Source: Isohypsibius dastychi (taxonomy: Eukaryota; Tardigrada; Eutardigrada; Parachela; Isohypsibiidae). Taken from it: DNA of 24,785 nt. The notes beneath the pieces were generated by a model. It did not search any database. It had not been told where the DNA came from and saw only the letters and a list, made by a program, of their open reading frames with translations. The stretch's first letter is position 1; the number at the start of each line of letters is the position of its first letter. A program made the position numbers and the translations under genes. The stretch is from assembly GCA_034696485.1 (NCBI GenBank), contig JAQIWT010000288.1, positions 1 through 24,785 of the forward strand, in the 5' to 3' direction. Shown here piece by piece: positions 19,393-24,785 of the stretch.

Positions 19393-22336
19393 CTAATCAG
19401 AAGTTTCATATTGACAATAAACAATGCAGTATTCTGTGTGCTGATCTTTCATGTAGAGACATGGCGTCATCAGTGATTCAGATGGATCAATGTAGCAGTC
19501 TCTAAAAAGGATCAAAATTATAGTTGCACAAAAATACGAATCTTACACAAATATATTCTCTATCATGTATTTAATACTCACTTTTTGGATCGCACTTTGT
19601 ATATGTGGGAGAGTGAAACTCCCCCAAATTCAACGGTTTCCGGGATCAGTTCCACTCCAACGAGGGTCAAACGAGGGCAAGTTGAGCAGCTTACTATCTT
19701 TTTTGTATAAAACAACTTGTCCACACCGTCGTTGTTCTTTCGTTTGACCAAGAATGTCGAAGCTTGTTTTTTTGTCGCTCTTCTGTAGTCTTCAGACCAG
19801 ATGACGTTGCACCCGATGTCTACTTGAGAGAAGTACTGAAGACTGTGGCCATGACAGGATAAATCAGTGTACGCATCTGGAGTAACTGCTGTTGGTTTTG
19901 AGTATGATTTCCATCCAATACCTTCGAATGCAACTCGACATCTTTGAACAAGAATATACATAAGGACTCCGCTTCACTTTACTTCAGAGCAGATTAATGT
20001 ACCTTGAACGGTCAACTGTTCGGAGAAATCGTCGATGTGTCACACTTGTTACAGCAGAGAGCCTACCAGACAACACCTGGTTTGCCAGTAACTGACGAAT
20101 CACAGATGCCGTCCCCCCTTGACCACCGTGAAAGTGCCTCATAAAAAATCCGTTATAGGATTCGAAAGCAAATAGTGACGTGACTGGTAAGGGTCCATGG
20201 AGTTCAACGAATTCCACGATATGTTCTAAATAATGAACATTGATGCCATACAGGTTTTCTCCTAGCAAAAAGCCATTATCTTGGGTAACATTACATTGTC
20301 GTAAGAGATACAGTAGCTTACCGTAAAGGTCAACAAAGCCGGTACAAAACTCCCCAAGTAGCTTCCGGGCACGTGAAAGGTCATTAGCAATCGACAGGCG
20401 ATCGAGACTCAACAATGACATGGATTCAACAAGTTTACACCAGTGAACAAAGTTGCCGACAGGAAGGATACCGGACAAACAGGGAACTGAATATTGGAAC
20501 AGCCATGACCGAAACTCGTTTGCTTTCCACTGGTTGATCTGCAAGCTTCTTGGACTACGTCCGATATGTCGTCCCGGTTTCATAGCCAACAGCCTGCCTT
20601 CAACTTCTCTTTTCTGGAAAAAACTTTTCATTTGCATATCAAGGCTAGGCTCTGATTTTTGTTAATAAATACCTGTTCAGAAGATAGTACAGACTTCAAC
20701 CAATAGCCCGTTACCGCTTTCACGACCCCCAGGTGAATGGCGTGCATTTCATTAATCACAAAAGCATCTGCCACATTCACTTGACTCAGCTGAGTAATAG
20801 GAGGAATTCCCTTGGAGCCCTTAACTGGATTCTTTCCATCTGCTTGAGAAGCATCGACTGCAAGCGACTCACTTGTCCTTCTTGGATAATTCTGAATGTC
20901 CCAGTAGCTACGACAGTGACCTTTTCCAGAAGGAACTGTCTTTCCTGGCACTTCACATATCGGGCATCCGCAGTTCCCGTTGTGACGCATCGCATTTCGG
21001 GCGTCCGCTTTTGCTGGGGTGTCCGCAGTGATTGCGGTTATTCCGATCTTGACATTGAAATTGGTTCCATTCAAGCTCAGCTGAAGTTCTGTAAACAGAT
21101 AAATATTGTCACACATTCAAAGCTGAAATAATGTAACGCACCGGAACCGTTGATTGAATCAATTTCATCCTGTAGTGAACGGAAAACGGCTTTGAATGGG
21201 GGGTCTTTCTTGTTTCCTTTTTTTCCTTCCCAGAGTGCGAAAAAGAAACAGTTGCGTTCCAAGAATCTGTGAGATACACAATCTCAACATTTGTGGAGGT
21301 TTTTTAAAGCATTTCTACATACCTGTCATCTTTTTGGATTTCGTTGCAAGTTAGGAAGAATGGCCAGACTGATGCATCACTGTCCTCAAACATGCTAACA
21401 CCATCAAAATTCAGGGTAAAGGTCAGAGGTTGACTGGCTGGGTATTGGGAGAGAAGTCTGTTGATAACTCGCTGGTGGTACTCTCCATCAGAGCAGTCTG
21501 AAATGTAGCCGTTTTTCCGGTAGTCGGCAGCGCTCCACAAAACAAGCTTTTCACCTGGAAATGTCTAATGAAAGGTTACACATATCTTCCAGACAGACGA
21601 AACATACGCTGAAGAATGTTCTCCATCTGGGGCTGTAATGTCGTTCGTGAGAAAACGTCGGCTTGCTGAATTTCCTCGCTAGAATAAAAAATTTAAGGAG
21701 TCATCAACTAGAAGAATTTGTCAGATTTACCATTCTAGTGTACATTCCGTTCCGTTTTCTTCGGATAAACATGAGCGACACCTTAGAACTTTCATAATTT
21801 CCGGTGTGATATCAAAATGGTGCGTGATCTCTTCCCGTGTAACTCGATCAAAATTAAGATTCAGTTTCAGCAAGTTCAGTATGTTGAGAATCCCGCGCTG
21901 AGATATTCCATGGGCGAGCTGAAGTTTTTTCAAAAGATCTCTTGGATTAGCCTCGATTGCTGGCGTCTGTAGAACTGTCGTGCTGGATTGCGGTATGGTT
22001 TCGGTACCGGAAATGTCCGCATCAGTTTCGCTTTCGGAGTCAGAGACGATTTCGTTGGCTGCGTCCAACAGGCTGCCATCTGAAGTCAAAACTCTTGTTG
22101 CCCCACCACAAAAATGAATAAATATTCTTACTGGGCTGCGAGGTCGATGGTGATCGAGAACGTTCTCGCGAAGTCAGATGGAATTTTCTGGCATGCGCTC
22201 GAGCATTCTTCCTGTGTTTGATGACTGCTGTACAGTGTTTGCAGTTGTAGACGCCGCCAGCCAGTTCAAGGTAGCTCATCTCAAGGTCAACCTGGTACTT
22301 CCTCGCAGTTCCACCCTTCCCAGTTCGGTTAACCAT
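19393..22336 (-). CDS. CACTA/EnSpm (CMC superfamily) transposase-like protein
   Basis: Nine exons (22336-22132, 22079-21731, 21678-21608, 21554-21323, 21266-21148, 21088-20673, 20613-20003, 19941-19582, 19501-19393) give 823 residues with no stop and matching phases. The N-terminus has a C2H2 finger (YNCKHC, C32/C35/H48/H53). An acidic Ser/Thr-rich linker follows. The tnp2-like catalytic region starts with FTLNFDGVSMFE (D259) and WPFFLTCNEI. Next comes ITADTPAKADARNA with NGNCGCPICEVPG (D348, C367, C370), the plant and animal CACTA signature D-PA...GC..C...G. NEMHAIHLGVVK (440-441) matches the family DxMHxxxLGV. The distal part (LLGEFCTGFVDLYG, NVHYLEHIVEFVELHGPL, FAFESYNGFF) also matches. 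The family excises and integrates DNA with short TIRs starting CAC. I see no TIR pair flanking the gene. An intact frame without TIRs suits either a domesticated gene or an element with ends I missed. Confidence 0.85.
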
Positions 22337-23002
22337 TTCACAAGTTTTTATGGTAAAGTACGAAGATTGATCAAAGTTCCTTGATTTTCAAATTTGCTCG
22401 TAGCAGTTGAGTTCGTATTTATATCATATTTTTACGATCGCTTCCGGTTTGAGTAGAAACTATGGATTTCATACGCATAGCGCATTGATATCTTTCCATC
22501 CCAGATTTTATTCGTATTGTTCCCCAATAGTATTGTCTTATAGTGATCTCATAGGGGCCCGAAAACAAGAATAGGGATTTAATTCGCCTAGTTTTTGCCT
22601 ATGTAAGCATACCAGGCGTTTTTCCGTATTTCGGACTAGTGCCAAGAACTCATATGTGTTTTCTATGGCGAGCTACTTTTTCTACGGTATTCCTATGCGG
22701 ATTTTATCTATATTTCGAGATGAGTAGCAATCAATATTAAGTTCATATGCATTTTTCACTCGCATATGGTTTTCCTACGGCGAGCCACATGAATTGCTGC
22801 GGATTGCTGATTATTTCGCGCACCGGGCAACCGTAGCTTATGGTATGGTCTGATTTCAATTTTTTTTTCTGCCACCAAACCACAATCAAAATTGATGAGT
22901 TCTATAGTATGGGTTTGTATTTTATAATGTTGACACCTCGTTCGCAAAATGGATAAAATGAAAAATCGCACACTGAAAATCGATGGTTTGGGTACCCCAA
23001 AT
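22337..23002. other. Intergenic upstream of the transposase gene
   Basis: No exon is seen. It contains several short related words around CGTATG/CATACG and CTACGGTATTCCTATGCGG. A 15-base word at 22688-22702 (complement CATAGGAATACCGTA) recurs at about 17176-17190. This may be a decayed repeat shared by the two intergenic regions. No transposon terminal repeat is recognisable. Confidence 0.35.
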
Positions 23003-23540
23003 GTCGACTGTAACCGTTTTTCTGAACTCCCCGTTTTCTTGAACCCGGGGTTCACAAACCCCGTTTTTGTGAACCGTTCAAGGTTCACAAACCCCGTTTT
23101 CTTGAACCCAACCGTTTTTCTGAATCGGTTCAGGAAACCTGTTTTCTTGAACCCTCCACCGTTTACGGTTTTGGTCACTTGCAAATTAGGGAGAAGAACT
23201 CATTTCATAATACAGCTCAGTTTAAGTTTCAGCTTTTCAATCATCCGTTTCAAAATGTGAACACTAGTTTTTCTGCTTGTTCCACAAACTGCACCCTACC
23301 CCGAGCGCGAGCTTTCTGTTGAAAAAGGTGTATCATGAAATGAGCTATTCTCCCTAATTTACAAGTGACAAAAACCGTAAACGGTGAGGGGTTCAAGAAA
23401 ACGGGTTTTCTGAACCGGCTCAGAAAAACGGTTGGGTTCAAGAAAACGGGGTTTGTAAACCTTGAACGGTTCACAAAAACGGGGTTTGTGAACCCCGGGT
23501 TCAAGAAAACGGGGAGTTCACAAAAACGGTTACAGTCGAC
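23003..23540. mobile_element. Foldback element: about 210 bp inverted repeats around a 113 bp spacer
   Basis: The left arm, about 23003-23214, is near-identical to the reverse complement of the right arm, about 23328-23540. Both start and end with GTCGACTGTAACCGTTTTT and its complement. The whole would fold into a hairpin. Each arm is itself built from repeated units of the kind GTTCAAGAAAACGGG(G) and GGTTCACAAAAACGGGG. One unit with TTTGTGAACC forms a perfect internal 10 bp palindrome around AACGGGG. Such arrays of sub-terminal motifs resemble binding arrays of DNA transposons or foldback elements. Both arms have open frames with KTGF repeats, but these follow from the repeat and not from a gene. 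A possible further extension of similarity outside GTCGAC (to about 22970 on the left and 23565 on the right) is weak, and no target duplication is certain. Confidence 0.9.
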
Positions 23541-23982
23541 CCCCGTTCAAAAATCAATTTTTCTGAAGTTTCTGATGTCTCTTCCTATAGTGGCATCGGT
23601 ATCAGCGCATTAGTCTTCTTCCCCGTTAAAAAAGTCTTTGTTGGGATATTGTAGTCCAAATAGTGAGCCCCATTGTCCAGCGCAACTTGAACTTGATGAA
23701 ATCGGTAACGATTCATAATCTTTTAATTGTGTCGGGATTCCGAAAATGTTCCTCTGCTAACATGACTGTCTGGAAACGAGGGACTCTTGAAAAATCAGAT
23801 GAATGTGATTCCGAGACGCCCCCAGGAGGCAAACTGGTGAAGGAAATTGGAAGGATGACACATTCAGAAACTTCAGCTAGTTGATTTCTGCAGTAATGGT
23901 CAGCACCACAAAATAAAGACTATATACGTGGGTTGTGGTATTAGATGAGATAAGTTTAGCTCATGATAGATCGGAGGAGCAG
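23541..23982. other. Intergenic right of the foldback
   Basis: An open frame on plus at 23663-23884 has no domain and no promoter or splice context, so it is not called. Nothing else is seen. Confidence 0.4.
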
Positions 23983-24514
23983 TTAAATTTCTCTTGTGGT
24001 GATGGAGGAGGGCAGATCGTCGTTGATGAGATCAACTGCTGCATGACTGCTACCAGCGAGACCAAAGTGGTGATTGTCTGAAAAAATCAATTATTAAAGC
24101 GATGATCTCAAGAAGAACAGTGTCACGTCATGTTGCGTTTTCACTAGAAAATAATTCTGGCGGAAAACTCAATTGACATCAACTTATTATCAATTGTAAC
24201 GTAAAAATCATAATGCTAATATTTGCCAGCGCAAAAGCATATCCGCAAGACTGACCCAGAAATAACATGGCTAATATGAGCGAAATTCCGGAGCGCTAAC
24301 GTGTCCCAGAACTCGCTTACTCGTGGGCAGCTACGTTTCTTACAATCAGAGTTTCCGTGATATCAAGAACACGATGCATTTAACCTAGCTTTAGAATCCC
24401 TGGAGAGTGTTCGGCGCACTTTCTCTGAATGAAATGAGACTTCAAGTAAGCCATCCCTAGGATAGAACAGCCTTCCTTGATGATGGAAACACGGTCTTTT
24501 GCGTACGAGTTCAT
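23983..24514 (-). CDS. Possible small gene, or 3' end of a gene extending off the window (hypothetical)
   Basis: Two minus-strand exons fit together: 24514-24385 and 24077-23983. The intron is 307 bp with donor GTTAAAT and a strong acceptor (GATTTTTTCAG), phase 1. The product would be 74 residues (MNSYAKDRVSIIKEGCSILGMA near the start, then HHFGLAGSSHAAVDLIND in the second exon). In-frame TAA just upstream of the ATG and an acceptor TTTTGCAG about 20 bases before it suggest a spliced 5' leader. Alternatively the ATG is internal and a different acceptor links to exons to the right. An additional open stretch at about 24732-24650 (minus; EVNFLAQNRKAMEQMRRQ) may be one of these, but its donor is unclear. 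I do not recognise the product. The call rests on amino-acid pattern and splice signals only. Confidence 0.3.
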
Positions 24515-24785
24515 GGCTTAGAACGCTGCAAAATTAAGCTATTTTTAGTCCACATAGATTGCGCGAGAAACCGATGTTTCCGACCAGAAAGCTCCCTTGA
24601 GATGTGTAATTTTCAATTGCAATTATCTCTACCTCTAACGGCTACGGGGTCGATTTTTGTCTCCGCATCTGCTCCATCGCTTTACGGTTCTGGGCCAGAA
24701 AGTTAACTTCATCAGTTTCATAATCTCTCAAAGAAGTTCATAAGACCATTGTCAGCGGTATTTTAGTAATCCTTGATTTTAAATC
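24515..24785. other. Right edge, possible exon fragment on the minus strand
   Basis: A minus-strand stretch about 24732-24650 follows branch-point-like TACTAA and CTGAC words and an acceptor-like TTCTTTGAG. It reads DYETDEVNFLAQNRKAMEQM before a stop. This could be an exon of a gene whose 5' part lies outside the window; nothing firmer can be said. Confidence 0.2.

Noticed and set aside
22756-23184. Open frames with KTGF repeats in both foldback arms (also 23365-23613 and 23250-23504)
   Set aside because: The peptides mirror the repeat units and appear on opposite strands of the two arms, so they follow from the DNA repeat and not from selection for protein.
1-24785. tRNA, rRNA, CRISPR arrays or bacterial operon signals
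   Set aside because: None seen by eye; the spliced animal genes make bacterial features implausible. A tRNAscan or Rfam run would be needed to exclude a cryptic tRNA or ncRNA.

Overview
This window is eukaryotic and animal. Every convincing gene is split by short introns, mostly about 50-125 bp with GT-AG ends. The products are metazoan families: a natriuretic-peptide-type receptor, a rhodopsin-class GPCR, a Kazal protein, a plasma-membrane Ca2+ ATPase and a BEN-domain protein. Compact genes, short introns and lineage-divergent receptors suggest a small invertebrate. A tardigrade is my best guess, but it rests on general resemblance and is not demonstrated. The gene models below were assembled by hand from splice signals, reading phase and family consensus. 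All exon phases close, which is the main internal check.

Layout from left to right. (1) 395-1205 (+) is a decayed, 5'-truncated copy of the receptor gene found further right. (2) 1945-2399 (+) is a small secreted cysteine-rich protein with a TATA box and poly(A) signal. (3) 3814-4940 (+) is a class A GPCR in three exons. (4) 5760-6790 (+) is a secreted or membrane-anchored protein with three Kazal domains. (5) 7604-10757 (+) is a complete 13-exon receptor with a natriuretic receptor ligand-binding fold, one transmembrane helix and a short tail, like NPR-C rather than a guanylate cyclase. One of its introns carries a 143 bp MITE. (6) 11254-15871 (-) is an 18-exon PMCA-type P-type ATPase. Its catalytic machinery is intact, but the M6 calcium-site Asp is Ser and there is a frameshift in the last transmembrane segment. 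(7) 17488-18916 (-) is a BEN-domain protein. (8) 19393-22336 (-) is a nine-exon CACTA/EnSpm-type transposase with an uninterrupted assembled reading frame. (9) 23003-23540 is a large foldback element with arms of about 210 bp. (10) 23983-24514 (-) may be a small or partial gene.

The genes do not form a pathway or operon; they look like ordinary neighbouring animal genes. What links parts of the window is local rearrangement: a segmental duplication of the receptor's 3' half, a MITE insertion present only in the parental copy, a foldback element and a transposase gene. The most unusual items are the PMCA paralogue with an altered ion site, the NPR-C-like receptor with its truncated twin, and the foldback next to the transposase gene.
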